Assembly (NCBI GenBank): GCA_029204225.1
Contig: MU833246.1
Span: 1 to 59,036, forward strand
Direction: 5' to 3'
DNA from: Diphasiastrum complanatum
Lineage: Eukaryota; Streptophyta; Lycopodiopsida; Lycopodiales; Lycopodiaceae
DNA length: 59,036 nt
This document shows, in pieces, positions 1 through 11,039 of this stretch. Position 1 is the stretch's first letter. Every line of letters starts with the position of its first letter. The notes beneath the pieces are model-generated. The model was not told the origin of the DNA, ran no database searches, and saw nothing but the letters and a program-made list of their open reading frames with translations. The position numbers were made by a program, and so were the translations under genes.

Positions 1-3
1 AAG

Positions 4-463
4 ATCCAAGGACTCCAAGGAGATCTACAAGAAGGAAGGCCGAGCCCTCAAGGCTCAGCTATGTTGACAAAGGTGAACAAAGGGAAGATCTTCATTCACT
101 TACCTTTTACACTTTTCTAACTTCTATGTTTGATGAGCCAAGTTGCTTTGAAGAGGCTATGGAGTTACAAGAATGGAGGGATGCCATGCAAAAGGAGTAT
201 GATGCTCTTATGGAGAATCATACATGGAAGCTTGTGGATTTTCCTCATGGAAGAAAGCCACTGAGTGCAAATGGATCTATAGATTGAAGTACAATCAAGA
301 TGAGAGCATCAACAAACACAAGACAAGGCTAGTGGCAAAGGGGTTCTTGCAAACCAAGGGAGTAGATTTTGATGAAACTTTTGCTCATGTTGCTAAGCTA
401 GTTTTCATAAGGTTGCTTATTTCTCTTGAAACTACTTTCAATTGGCCTCTATTTCAACTTGAT
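4..463 (+). pseudogene. Copia-A reverse transcriptase fragment
   Basis: This is the linker and first part of the reverse transcriptase of a Ty1/Copia polyprotein. The frame opening at position 4 carries a Ser/Arg-rich linker and the pre-RT block EWRDAMQKEYDALMENHTW. After a small indel near 255-265 the next frame continues with CKWIYRLKYNQD, RLVAKGFLQ, FDETFAHVAKL and FQLDV. Coding ends abruptly near 463, just before the usual NAFLNG motif that the sister copy at 2870-3451 still has. The window starts inside the element, so its left end is unknown. There is no catalytic YVDD, so it is a dead fragment. The family assignment rests on close similarity to the copy at 1263-4424. Confidence 0.85.
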
Positions 464-1001
464 GTGTGTAAGTCCAACCTGATGATCACATAGTTATTTG
501 ATTGATTAATTACAAGTCAATAAAATGACTTTAGATTTTATAAGAGCTTATAGTCACTATAAACCTCTAGGCAGGGTAGTTCTTGTACACTTGACCTTGG
601 TTCTTATGACTTTTTTGTCTTGGATATTGAGAAGAATTTACATTTGGTTAGTGGTTGCTTTATTTCATACTCTAGTGACATGTACTAATATTGATGCTAA
701 CTGTTATGCATGGTTTCATTCACTAGCTTGGGATCTTTTGGTATCCGTAGATACATTTTTGCTTGTTGCCATTAGCTCTTGTTGATGGTGTTGGGCATAC
801 ATGGTCCTTATATATAGCTTGGGAATTTCGTAGACCCCCAACCTCCCTTTTACTATTACTACATAGTAGCCTCGATCAATACGACAAGCTTGGTTTGCAG
901 TAGTGCAGTTTCTACTTAGATTGTGTGGTATGTATGGTTCTAGTTTTTCCACAAACCGCGATTCGTTGGCAAACGAACTGCTTTTTATCAAAGACTTTGT
1001 C
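464..1001. other. Unassigned spacer
   Basis: No coding similarity, LTR end or tandem repeat was recognised here. The open frames on either strand are short and have no recognisable motif. It separates a truncated Copia fragment from a small inverted-repeat element and may be decayed transposon DNA. Confidence 0.4.
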
Positions 1002-1219
1002 CATAGTTGCAAGCCAATTTGAACCGTCCCATTTGAATCAGCTGATTCGATGCGATTCAAACTGATTCAAACCGGCTGCCTAGGTTCGATTTGGGGGCCG
1101 GTTCGAACCGTTTGTTTTTGGTTTTTGATTTTTTCGAGGAAAAATGGTTTGAACTGGGAACCGATTCAAATAGGTTCCAAACGATTTGGCGGTTTGAACT
1201 GCGGCTTGATGCAACTATG
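1002..1219. mobile_element. hAT-like inverted-repeat element (MITE candidate)
   Basis: The segment begins CATAGTTGCAAGCC and ends with its approximate reverse complement (GGCTTGATGCAACTATG), a 218-bp unit with imperfect terminal inverted repeats. The interior is built of short degenerate motifs such as GATTCAAACCGG, GGTTCGAACCG and GGTTTGAAC in both orientations. The flanking 8-mers (994-1001 and 1220-1227) agree at 5 of 8 positions, as a decayed 8-bp hAT target duplication might. It codes for nothing recognisable. CA(T/G)AGTTG-type ends are known in plant hAT derivatives; membership here is inferred. Confidence 0.5.
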
Positions 1220-1262
1220 AATCGGTCGGGAGTCGAATTGGTAAAGTACGAAAATAGATGAT

Positions 1263-4200
1263 GGAGTTGCATTATATTGCATAAAGATGAATGTAAGTAA
1301 TGAAATTTTGAAGGAAATATCATCTTGTACCACATCCAAAGAGGCATGAGATTCATTAAAAGCAATCTATGGATCCAAGAATACTTCAAGGATACTCATG
1401 CTTAGGAATCAAATCATTCAAAGCATGAAAAGAACTAGTGAAAGTGCCCAAAATTTTGTCTTTAGGATCAAATCTTTGAATAAGGAGTTGTCTTCTATAG
1501 ATGATAAAATCAAAGATGATGAATTAGTTCAAATCATTTTAAATGGATTAGGAGATGATTATTCTAATCTTGTTCAAACCCTTGCTATTCAAGATTCACT
1601 TCCTAGTATTGAAAAACTTCAAAGTGTGCTTGTAAGTGAGGAGAGTAGAATGCTTCATATCAAAAGTAGGATGAGTTCCTTATCTTTGAATGATGGTGAT
1701 GAAAAAGCTAACTTTTCCTTGAAAGGCAAGAAGAAAAAGTTTCCATCCAAGAAGACTCAAGACATGGAGATGGAGAGCAAAGATGGAGCATCAAGTTCCA
1801 AAGGCAAGAGCAAGAAGGACAAGAAGAAGCTAAAGTGTTTCTTTTGTGGAAAAAAAAGGACATTTTGCATCCGAGTGCTACAAGAAGAAAAATGCCCAAG
1901 AGAAGGACAATCAAGGCAATCTTGTGCTTGATGAGGAGGAGGAAGAAGGCAATCTATCTTTGATGGTATCCTCACCACAAACATCTAATCAAGACACTTG
2001 GTGGATTGATAGTGGGGCAAGCTCTCACATGACTCACCAAAAAGACTACTTTCTTACAATAGCTCTAAGAGATTTATGTATGGTGGAGCTCTTATGTATG
2101 TCACTTTTATTGATGAGAGATCAAGGTACTCTTGGGTTTATCTCTTGTCTAAGAAAAGTAAAGTTTTTGAGTCCTTTGTAAAGTTCAAAACTCTTGTGGA
2201 AAAGCAACTTAATACTAGCTTGAAAGTATTAAGAAGTGATAATGGATGGGAGTACATCTCCAATAGGATGAAAGAGTTTTGTGAAACTAATGGAATTAGG
2301 AGAGAGTTTACTAATGGCATTAGGAGAGAGTTTTGTGAAACTAATGGCATTAGGAGAGAGAAGCTATTTTATGTGCAAACTTTCTATGTAATAGAATGAC
2401 TAATAGTGCCATTACAGGACTTACACCTTATGAAACATTGTTTGACAAAAAGCCAAATCTTAGTGATTTGAAAATTTTTGGATGTACTTGTTATGTACAT
2501 ATTCCTTTAGAAACAAGGAAAAAGAAAGATGCCACTTCTTTCAAAGGCATCTTTGTTGGTTATAGTGAAAGTAAGAAAGCTTATAGGATATTTGATCCTA
2601 TTACCAAAAAAGTTGTTGTAAGTAGAGATGTACTTTTTGATGAATCTCTCCAAGCCAAAGGAAAGGTGACTTCCAACAACACTCAACTTGTCAAGAATCA
2701 TGCTATGGCTGAGGAGAAGCTTCATGAAGATGAAGACCAAGTGGAACTTACTCAAAGTCCAAGGGTGCCAAGAAGATCAACAAGGACAAGGATTGAGCCA
2801 TCAAGGCTCACTTATAGTGACAAAGGGGATTAAAGGGAAGATTCTCAACTACTCAACTCTTATACTTTCTTGACTACTATGCTTGAAGAACCAACTAGTT
2901 TTGAGGAAGCAAATAAGTCTCAATATTGGAGGAAAGCTATGCAAGTAGAGTTTGATGCATTAATGGAAAATCAAACTTGGAAGCTTGCTGATTTACCTTA
3001 TGGAAAGAAGCCTCTTATATATAGATTGAAATATAATCAAGATGGTTCCATTCATAAGTACAAAGCTAGACTTGTAGCAAAAGGATTTTTGCAAGTCAAA
3101 GGCATAGATTCTGATGAAAGCTTTGCACCTGTTGCAAAGCTTGTGACCATTAGATTAATCATATGTCTTGCTACTTCTTTCAAATGGGAGCTCTTCCAAC
3201 TTGATGTGACAAATGCTTTCTTGAATGGATTCTTGGAAGAGGAAATCTACATGTGCCAACCCGAGGGCTTCATCAAAGATGGAGAAGAAGACAAGGTGTG
3301 TTTCTTGAAGAAGAGTCTTTATGGACTCAAGCAAGCACCAAGAGCATGGTACTCTAGGTTGCATTCCTATCTTATTTCCATTAGATTTGTTGTAAGATCT
3401 TATGAACCATCATTGTACTACAATGTAATGATGGGAAGATCATTATCTTAGTTTTAAATGTTGATGACATTATACTCACAAAAAATGATCTAGATGGCAT
3501 CAAAAATGTAAAAATTTCCTTGTCTAGTGAATTTAGGATGGTAGATCTAGGACTTCTTAAAGTTATACTTGGAATAGAAGTCACTAGAAGTAATGATTTT
3601 ACTTTCATATGTCAATCTAAGTATGCTAGATTAATCTTAGCAAAATTTGGCCTGATTGATTGTAAAGGAGTTGAAACTCCCATGGAACTAAGTGTAGAAG
3701 TTTCTAAGGAAAGTGATGAAGCATCCTTTGAGGACATCACTACCTACAGAATGCTTATTGGTTCCTTGATATTCTTAACCATCACTAGACCAGATCTTAG
3801 CTTTTGTGTTGGCAAATTGAGTCCATACATGCAAAGTCCATTAATATGTCATTGTAAAGGAGCAAAAAGTGTGTTAAGGTACATATCGGCTACAAAAGAC
3901 TTTGGCATGGTTTATGAAAGGACTAATATTTGTTTAAGAGCATATTCAGACTCAAGTTTTGCAGGTGACAAGATGGATATAAGATCCATAAGTGCATTTG
4001 CTACATTCTTATGTGGAGGAGCTATATCTTGGCTTTCCAAAAAGCAAGATACCATCTCTCTTTCATTAACAGAATCCGAATATAAAGCTATGACAACAAC
4101 AACAAAGGAGGTTCTTTGGCTTAAAAGGCTTTTGGAGGAGCTACATGTGATCAAGGATGAAGACATTCCATGCATATATTGTGACAATCAAGCAGTCAAC

Positions 4201-4424
4201 AACTTGCAAACAATCCAATCTTCCATGCTCGAACAAAGCACATTGAGATTTCACATCATTTCGTGAGGGAGAAAGTGCAAGCAAAGGAGATCAAGATTAT
4301 TCATGTTTCATTATCAGATTGCATTGCTGATATACTCACCAAGGCATTGCCTAAAGATCCATTTGTAAAATTAAGATTGGCTCTTGGAGTTATAGATAGA
4401 TCTATGCTAGATTTACCAAGCTAG
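1263..4424 (+). pseudogene. Copia-A gag-pol, decayed
   Basis: A Ty1/Copia polyprotein in fragments. Gag starts without its N terminus near 1263, has a TGG-to-TGA stop at 1347-1349 and reaches a CCHC knuckle near 1837-1880 (CFFCGKK..HFASEC) broken by one extra A in an A-run. The protease motif DSGASSHM follows near 2011-2034. A large deletion near 2065 removes the rest of protease and the integrase zinc finger. The integrase core (FIDERSRYSW, RSDNGWEY) resumes, carries a tandem duplication at 2281-2360 and loses its third catalytic region. RT runs from 2870, lacks GCKW, and shifts frame near 3440. The active site reads NVDD instead of YVDD (3457-3468). RNase H (YSDSSFAGD) follows, with a last frameshift near 4215 before the stop at 4422. 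Many lesions mean it is inactive. The 3' LTR follows directly. Confidence 0.92.
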
Positions 4425-4436
4425 ATTTTTGAGGAG

Positions 4437-5216
4437 TGTGAAAATGCAAAAATCATGCTTGGTCAAGGCCAAAATCATGTATATAGGATAAACACACATG
4501 TGTGGAGCCTATTCCCACGTGTGAAATCAGTGTACTTGTCATGTACCATAATCATATATGTTGTACATATGATTTAATTCAAGTTCTAGTGACTAAAATG
4601 GCCAAAAACTAGTTTTCTAGATATATGACACATGGCATCAATCTATTGATTGCATGAACCAAATACTTTGAATAGATGCCACATCCCATGTGTAGAGGAC
4701 AGCTCACACGTGTGGAAAAAGCTGAAGTAGGCGAGTTTTTGCTTCTAGAAGATTTCTATGAAGATCTCCATATAGTAGGAAATTGGACCAAAAATGCCAA
4801 AAATAAAAAGTTTGATCCAAGTGTCAAAATTGCATGATGATGACAAAGCATCCTCACACGTGTGAGATCTGATGCATGATCAGTACCTCGAGCTCCAAAA
4901 AGTGTAATCTTGATTTTGGAAGCAATTTTGTGTAATTCTCTCTGTTTGTCTACATTTGTTTTGATTGTTTTGAGGTTCTATCATAGTGTACTTGATTTTC
5001 AGGTTGGAGTCCGTACTCTGACAGGGTTTCACACATATGAAACCAGCAAGTACATTTACCTTCATTAATGATTGTTCTTGTTAGGATTTTATGTCTAGAA
5101 TTGATCTAGATTGATCTTACTGTTATGTAGATTGATAGATCAAGTAAATCTAACATCCAATCCCTCTTGAGGATCGGATTAGAATCCACTCTTGGTCCAT
5201 ATTGTACTTTTCCACA
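4437..5216 (+). repeat. Copia-A 3' LTR
   Basis: It starts TGTGAAAATGC right after the purine tract GAGGAG (4431-4436) and ends TTTTCCACA, so it has TG...CA termini. It aligns along its length to the LTR at 55388-56216. Compared with that copy it lacks roughly 50 bp containing the TATATATAG promoter box, so it probably cannot start transcription. It contains several CACATGTG or CACGTGTG palindromes. No matching 5' LTR lies upstream in the window. Confidence 0.88.
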
Positions 5217-5329
5217 GTGACTATAGTAGTTCGAATGGTTTGCATTGAAAGTAGTGTGGGAAAACGCATATAAAAGTTATAAAAATGTTATTTTGATTAC
5301 TTTTATCTATTTATCTCTCTCTCAAATGT

Positions 5330-5535
5330 GTCATTTCTTATAAAGCCCTTTTTTTGTCCATTTTTCTCTAATGTCATCAACAAATATTCAACAAAAACAG
5401 TTGTATATTTCATGAAGTAGAAATAAGAGGCTTTCAACCTCTCCAAACAATACATGAAGCGTGGTTGAACTTGAAACTGGCAAAAGGATTCGAACACTAA
5501 GGAGCAACAACATTGGAGAATACATATCTCCAACA
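5330..5535 (+). pseudogene. Copia integrase scrap
   Basis: The plus strand reads, across several stops and shifts, as an integrase core remnant: TVVYFMK, then KR..TLRSNN, then GEYIS near 5516, equivalent to the second catalytic Asp region (RSDNGGEY) of Copia-C-type integrase with D replaced by N. Nothing on either side completes the domain. It abuts a truncated LTR at about 5532, so it looks like a recombination remnant. Confidence is moderate because the match is short and multi-frame. Confidence 0.55.
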
Positions 5536-6100
5536 ACTTGTACATAGTTTTACTATCTACAATAATGGCTATCTACTATAGGACGACTCTAGTAAATTAA
5601 GTAACAAACTTCTACTCTCAAGTACTGATAACTGAACTGGAATCATTTACAAGTCAAGAGAATTTAGAATAAAGTCTGCACCTTTAGCAGTCAGCGACCA
5701 TTCGATTCCTTCTTGTTTGATTGTTTTTCCAGATAGAAGTGAGAATCCATCTAACAATGATCAAGCATCTGAAGGTCTGTATTTTTGCACATCACAAACC
5801 AGTGCACTGCTTCACGCTCATTTACTCTATTTTTGATTAATCAAAGAGTGCAATTTTGTCCACACAACTGTTATTATTCATTTGCGCATTATTACAAACT
5901 GCATTACATCTTGATTCTTGCTGCTACACTGACACACTTCTGATCCACAACTGTCCATTGTAAGTTTTTGGTGCTAATATCTTGATTTAGATTTTGACTC
6001 TGGACCTCTATCTTTTGAACCAATTGTTCGATTCCCATCGAGATACTAAGTTCTACTCTTGTGTCAAAACTCGTTTCTGCTACACCGCCAATTTTTAACA
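5532..6100 (+). repeat. Copia-G LTR, 5'-truncated, followed by primer-binding site
   Basis: It shares ordered blocks with the LTR at 16917-17714: CTTGTACAT...TTTACTATCTACAA, ATAGGACG, CAAGAGTGCAATTTTGTC and TGACACAC..CTGATCCA. It ends TTTTTAACA directly before TGGTATCAGAGC, so this is a 5' LTR in plus orientation. The first ~300 bp of the LTR seem to be missing, replaced by the integrase scrap. Confidence 0.75.
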
Positions 6101-6112
6101 TGGTATCAGAGC
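6101..6112 (+). other. Primer-binding site, initiator-Met tRNA type
   Basis: TGGTATCAGAGC begins immediately after the LTR end AACA. It matches the standard primer site of plant LTR retrotransposons complementary to the 3' end of initiator Met-tRNA. The internal region is replaced after about 70 bp by a reversed Copia fragment. Confidence 0.85.
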
Positions 6113-6179
6113 TTGTGGTTTAGTAATCTAAATTTTCATGAAAGTCGTTAGTCTTGTTTCTATCAAGACATTGCTTTGA

Positions 6180-6914
6180 AAGTGTGCAAGCAGTTTTTCG
6201 ATATCGTTGTCTCTATAGCAATCCAGTACTCTTGAATTCGAAAGAGATGTATTCCCCACCATTGTCGGACCTCGAGACTTTGATTGTTTTGCTAGTTTTT
6301 TTCTCTACATGCTCCTTAAAGATTTTGAAGCAATTGAAAGCTTCTGATTTCTTTTTAATAATGTACACCATAGTCCTTTTGAAAAATTCATCAATAAAAG
6401 TGATAAAATATCTTCAGTAAAGGATTCTGCATTGTGCTACATATGTCTGTATGTACAACATCTAATAATCCTCTAGCAATATGCTGATGGCTTGATCTGA
6501 ATGGTTTCCTAGTCTGCCAAACATATGCAGTACAGAAGCATGATTCAAATGACGAAGTCTATAATGCCAAAGTAAATTTTTAATGATATGTATAGAAGTA
6601 TTAAGAGCTTGACTAGAGGCAAAAAAACAATGACTTAATTTGTACAAGTATCCATGCCTCTTTCTGAGTGCTAGGATCTTGTCTGTCCTATTGACTACTT
6701 TACATTGATCAAATTCAAATTCTATTTTATGTCCTAGATCTGTAATTTTGCTTACAGAGAGCAAATTTGTAGAAAGATTTGGTACATGTAGGACATTGGA
6801 AAGTAGTTTAGATTGATCATTTTCAAAGCTCAATCTTACTGTACTTGAGTCAGCCAAATGCATGTTGGCACACACATCTTTGTCAAAGAGCTTCTGGGCT
6901 GAGGCTGTCTCCAT
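6180..6914 (-). pseudogene. Copia-C protease/integrase fragment
   Basis: On the minus strand 6914-6462 reads as the region between protease and integrase of a Ty1/Copia polyprotein: LSNVLHVPNLSTNLLSVSKI followed by LLWHYRLRHLNHASV, the His part of the integrase zinc finger. Further along, 6420-6180 contains in shifted frames the integrase core with RSDNGGEYIS (near 6250-6280). It is closest to the plus-strand copy at 39003-39650 (LLSKVLYVPKLSINLLSVSRI, LWHHRLGHLSYTSV). It lacks the protease DSG motif, RT and RNase H. It lies between a Copia-G leader and a Gypsy LTR. Confidence 0.8.
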
Positions 6915-6936
6915 TGTAGGTTACATTCAAAATAGA

Positions 6937-7439
6937 TGTTCGACCAACGCCCTTATAATAATTGCCAAGTGAAGATCTTCAAGAATCTTGTCACATGCAA
7001 ACCAAAAGGACATCTGTGGAGCAAAAACCACCCAATTAACATGAAGAGGCCTAACCCTTCACCCCCAAGCCACAGTGAATGAATACAAGAGAGGAAAGGA
7101 AAAACTGGCTCAAGAATATGAAATTCCAATAGAGAGATGGGCGAGTTTCCATGGTAAGTATTCTCTCCAAGAGGAGAGCATATTTTCCTTAGGATCCCCA
7201 TGCAACCTATATTAGCTATTGACCCCCTATTCTTGTATTATAGTAGTCAATCACCATGCAAGTGCTCCTATGTCCAACTATAGGTTTGGGCCCTCATATG
7301 ATTATTAATTACTTCTAACGACCACGTCTGGAATGACGTAGCATAACTAATAACCACATACAATTGGAGTGACCGGCTATCCACATCAGGAATTATTCCA
7401 ATTTTCTTATACAGGACATGGACATAACATTCTTTTTTC
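6937..7439 (-). repeat. 3' LTR of chromovirus-type Gypsy
   Basis: Read on the minus strand it starts TGTTATGTCC after a purine-rich tract CAAGGGAAAAAAGAA (complement of 7440-7454) and ends GGTCGAACA, giving TG...CA ends and about 503 bp. It sits just downstream of the Gypsy chromodomain-like tail. No second copy exists in the window, so the boundaries come from termini and context only. Confidence 0.6.
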
Positions 7440-7519
7440 CCTTGAACCACTTCTATCTCTAGAAGTGAAAACCAGGGAAATTCTTCTTCATTCTTTTGAC
7501 TCGCTCCCATGAATCATCA

Positions 7520-8880
7520 TCCTTAGTCCATCACTTCCACCTAATCAAGCACTCAGAGATAGAACGATTTCTCAATTGTTTATCTCTGGTTCTGAGTACC
7601 TTTTTAGGTTCCAAAGGAACACTAAGCGATAAGTCCTCCAAATGGGTACAAATCTTTCTCTGAACCAACTACGTCACCTTCATGTAAACATAATTTTAAC
7701 CGGCTTACATGAAACACAAGGAGAGCTGTAGTCTTGTCCTGAAGATCTAGTTCATAAGCTAAAGAACAATTTTCTTTATAATTCGAAATGGTCCACAATA
7801 TCTGGTAGACATTTATAATGCTTCCCCATACTCATAGTCTTAGAATCCTTAGGTATTCTAATATATACCCAGTCATCAACTTTGAAATCTCTAGGAGACC
7901 TCTTAAGATTGGCATAGTTCTTAGCTCTATCCTAAGCACTTCGGATACAATCATGGGCCACTTGCAACATTTCATGCATATCATGCAAGAATCCGCAACT
8001 TCTTGGATCTTAACGGACTTCATCTCCACATGAAGAGCTAGGTTGAAAACCGTACATTAGCATAAACAAACTATAACCAATAGCAGAATGTTTCCTACTA
8101 TTATAAACAAATTCAATCAAAGAAACATAATCTTCCCACTGAGATTGCCTGTGAGACACATATGTTTTCAACATATCCTCCATAGTTTGATTAGTTCTCC
8201 CAGTCTGGCCATCTGATTCAAATGATCATAAGAACTAAAACTAAGCAAGATTTCAAGCTTATGGAATACAACTAACCAAAACTGACCTGTAAAGTTAGGA
8301 TCTCTATCACTAATTATATCACTTGGCAGTCCATAAAGCCTAAATAATCTTTCCACAAATATCTAGGCTAAATCCAAAGCCCAGATATTGACTTGACTGG
8401 TATAAAAGTAGCTAACTTTGTCAACGTATCCACCACAACCCATATAGAATCATTTTGTCGTTGGGTCCTTGGAAGTCCAACCACAAAATTCATAGATATA
8501 TTTTTCCATCGTTTCTGAGAAATAGCTAGGGGATGTAACAACCCTTTAGTCTTTAGGCGTTCAGCTTTGGCTAATTGACAAGGTCTACATTTAACCACAT
8601 ACGACTCTACAAATGGCTTGAGTTTTGGCCAATGAAACTCTCTTCTGACCAAGTCTAGTGTCTTGTGTATACCCGAATGACCTACACAAGGAACGTTATG
8701 ACACTCATAAAGAATCCTCTTCTTTATCTCATCATCCACTGGTACACAAATTTTCTCATTTCGAAATAGTAAACCACCTTGGATAGAGAGCTGTTCTGCT
8801 ATCTTCTTACCTTTCCTAGGAACCTGAGACTCCTGTGAGTAAATCTCCATTCCATTTTCATTTTTTCCTGTCTCCACCAT
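7520..8880 (-). pseudogene. Gypsy integrase and chromodomain-like tail, decayed
   Basis: The minus strand holds a Ty3/Gypsy integrase. The His-Cys finger has HNVPCVGHSGIHKT and CRPCQLAKAERLK (about 8700-8560). The core follows, but the first catalytic Asp region reads MNFVVGLP instead of MDFVVGLP. The second is kept (SDRDPNF, ~8310). In the third, DGQTGRTNQ has Gly in place of Glu, so the enzyme is dead. A frameshift lies between 8168 and 8260. The C-terminal part includes TALLVFHVSRLK (7690-7760). The last piece, TRDKQLRNRSISECLIRWK (about 7540-7600), resembles the terminal module of plant chromoviruses. A purine tract and LTR follow. Confidence 0.85.
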
Positions 8881-8883
8881 CTT

Positions 8884-9450
8884 TTAAATGGGACCAAAAT
8901 GAGAATCCGATTTACACCTCTCTCTCAGTGAAAGATATAGATCAGTGGAAATCTGCGTGAATGAAAGTTCATTTAATTTACCAATCCGACTAAGCGCATC
9001 TGCAACTTGGTTAGAGCTAGCCTTGACATATCGGATCTCATGATCAAATTCCTGCATAAGCTCAGTCCAACGAGCTTTATGACCTTTAAGATCATTCTGA
9101 TTACAAAAGTACTTTAGAGACTGGTGATCTGTATACACTATAAACTGACTATCATAAAGTTAATGTCTCCAAGTTTTAAGTTCATGTATCACAACAAATA
9201 ACTCGAGTTGTATAACACAATTGTGAGTTTCTTGCTTTCAAACGCTATTGGCCTATTGTCTAGTAAAAGAACTACTCCTATGTCGAATCACTTGCGTCCA
9301 TTCTCACGACGTAAGGTATGTCTAGTAAAAGAACTACTCCTATCGTCAAATCACTTGCGTCCATTCTCACGACGTAAGGTATATTAGGATTCGCGATCTG
9401 TAACACAAAAGCTGAAGCAACCATTTGCTTGAGCTTCTCAAAGCATTGGG
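8884..9450 (-). pseudogene. Gypsy RNase H region
   Basis: The minus strand reads VRMDASDLTIGVVLL (near 9340-9390), then after disruption YTDHQSLKYF and VADALSRIG (9138-8980), the usual RNase H core and tail of Ty3/Gypsy pol. A 62/63-bp tandem duplication (9257-9318 and 9319-9381) repeats the MDASD region and breaks the frame. It connects RT upstream (higher coordinates) with integrase downstream. Confidence 0.82.
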
Positions 9451-10520
9451 TCAATTCATCATTCCACTCAATAGGTGGACTAGGTTGACCTCTCTTTTTC
9501 TTTTATTAACTCTGCCTTTAGTCAAATTATTTAAGGGTGCAGCTATCTTTGCATAATCTTCAATTGACTTACAAAAGAAAACTATAAAACCGAGAAAAGA
9601 TTTAACTTCTCCAACCATCTTTAGTATTGGCCACTCAAGCACTATCTTGACCTCACTCTCATTGATCTTCAACCCACTACGGGTGATCTTATGACCGAGG
9701 TACAATAACTCATGCTTAAAAAACTCACATTTAGATTTTTTAACATACAGTTTCTGTCTTCTGAGAATATCTAAGACAGTCTTAAGATGACTCAAATGCT
9801 CTTTAAGTGTCCTACTGTAGATGAGAATGTCCTACTGTAGATGAGAATGTCATCTAAGAATACAACCACATACTTCCCTAGATATGGATGAAAAAGATCG
9901 TTCATCATCTGTTGGAACATAGCTGGTGTATTCGTCAACCCAAAAGGAAGAACAAGAAATTCATAATGACCGAATCTCGTCCAAAAACCCGTTTTTCCGG
10001 TTCTAAGATCTATCTTTGTGAAGTATTTAGCTCCACTTAATCGATCTACCAGATCATCCATACAAGGCAAATGATATTTATTTTTAATAGTTACCTTATT
10101 CAACCCCATGTAGTCAACACACAAACAGAATCCTCCATCTTTCTTCGCTTTCAGAAGAACAGGAGCACCCCATGGTGACTTACTTGGCTAAATATGACCC
10201 ATCTTCAAATAATTTTTTATTTGCTTAGTAATCTCTATATCTTCTTTATGAGAAAATTGATATGGTTGTCTAGAGATAGGTTGACTACCTGGAATTAAAT
10301 CAATCTTATGGTCTACCGATCTGGACGACGGTATTCCATGAGGTACTTTTTTTGAAAATACATCTTCAAATTCAGACAATATCTTATTCTTCTCAATTTG
10401 CTCCTGATCTAAGTCTACAGAGTTAAGAATCTTTGAAAATTCACAACTACTTAGATGCATTTCAAATAAATCTAAAATTGGCTTAGCAAATAAAAAATAA
10501 GCTTCATAGCGACGAATCAA
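9451..10520 (-). pseudogene. Gypsy reverse transcriptase
   Basis: The minus strand contains the RT palm and fingers of a Ty3/Gypsy element. 10520-10188 carries VDHKIDLIPGSQPISRQPY. 10124-9792 has [23 protein letters not shown] and [13 protein letters not shown], followed by the catalytic FLDDILIYS. 9795-9451 has the thumb (CEFFKHELLYLGHKI, VKSFLGF). The frames are separated by stops and shifts, and a 20-bp tandem duplication (9811-9850) interrupts coding just after YSRT. The active-site Asp pair is intact, but the open frame is not. Confidence 0.9.
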
Positions 10521-10697
10521 AAAATTTCATTACATTAGCAAATGAACTCATCCCAGATGGATGTACATATTTGTCTCCAAACAATGTAATTATTTCTTTA
10601 CCCTCCTAAAAAGAGAAAACATGCTTCTCAAAATCTATCTCAGGATGCTTATTAAATAACCACTCGTATCCTAGAATTATGTCCGTACGTGCTAAAT

Positions 10698-11033
10698 CTA
10701 AAATATGGATTCAATTAACTCTTTATAATCTTGGATCCAAATTGGAAGTCTTGGAACTTTAACATCCCATGTCTCCAACTTCGCACCTGAAGCTAGATAT
10801 ACTCGATATCTATGGTTATTGGCTTCAGTTTCCAAGCCGAGTTTCTTCACAAGGCCAGAGTTAATGAAATTATGAGTAGATCCACTGTCCACTAAAATAC
10901 TAACCTCATGTCCTTTAACAATGTCTTTCAAATGAAATAATTCATTTGGCAAGTATGAAGCAGTACTAAAAGAACAATCACACTCACAATTAACCTTGTT
11001 TATTTTCAACTTAAGATTTCCTTTGCCTGACAT
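10698..11033 (-). pseudogene. Gypsy aspartic protease
   Basis: The minus-strand frame contains SILVDSGSTHNFINSGLVKKLGL, a retroviral-type aspartic protease with the catalytic DSG triad, followed by RVYLASG, as in plant Ty3/Gypsy elements. It lies between gag (11040-11870) and RT. The frame ends at 10698 and the link to RT (10521-10697) is broken, so it is a remnant of a single gag-pol frame. Confidence 0.82.
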
Positions 11034-11039
11034 CTCAAT

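Noticed and set aside
9257-9381. CRISPR-like direct repeats
   Set aside because: Only two adjacent units without spacers, inside a retrotransposon gene; a local duplication.
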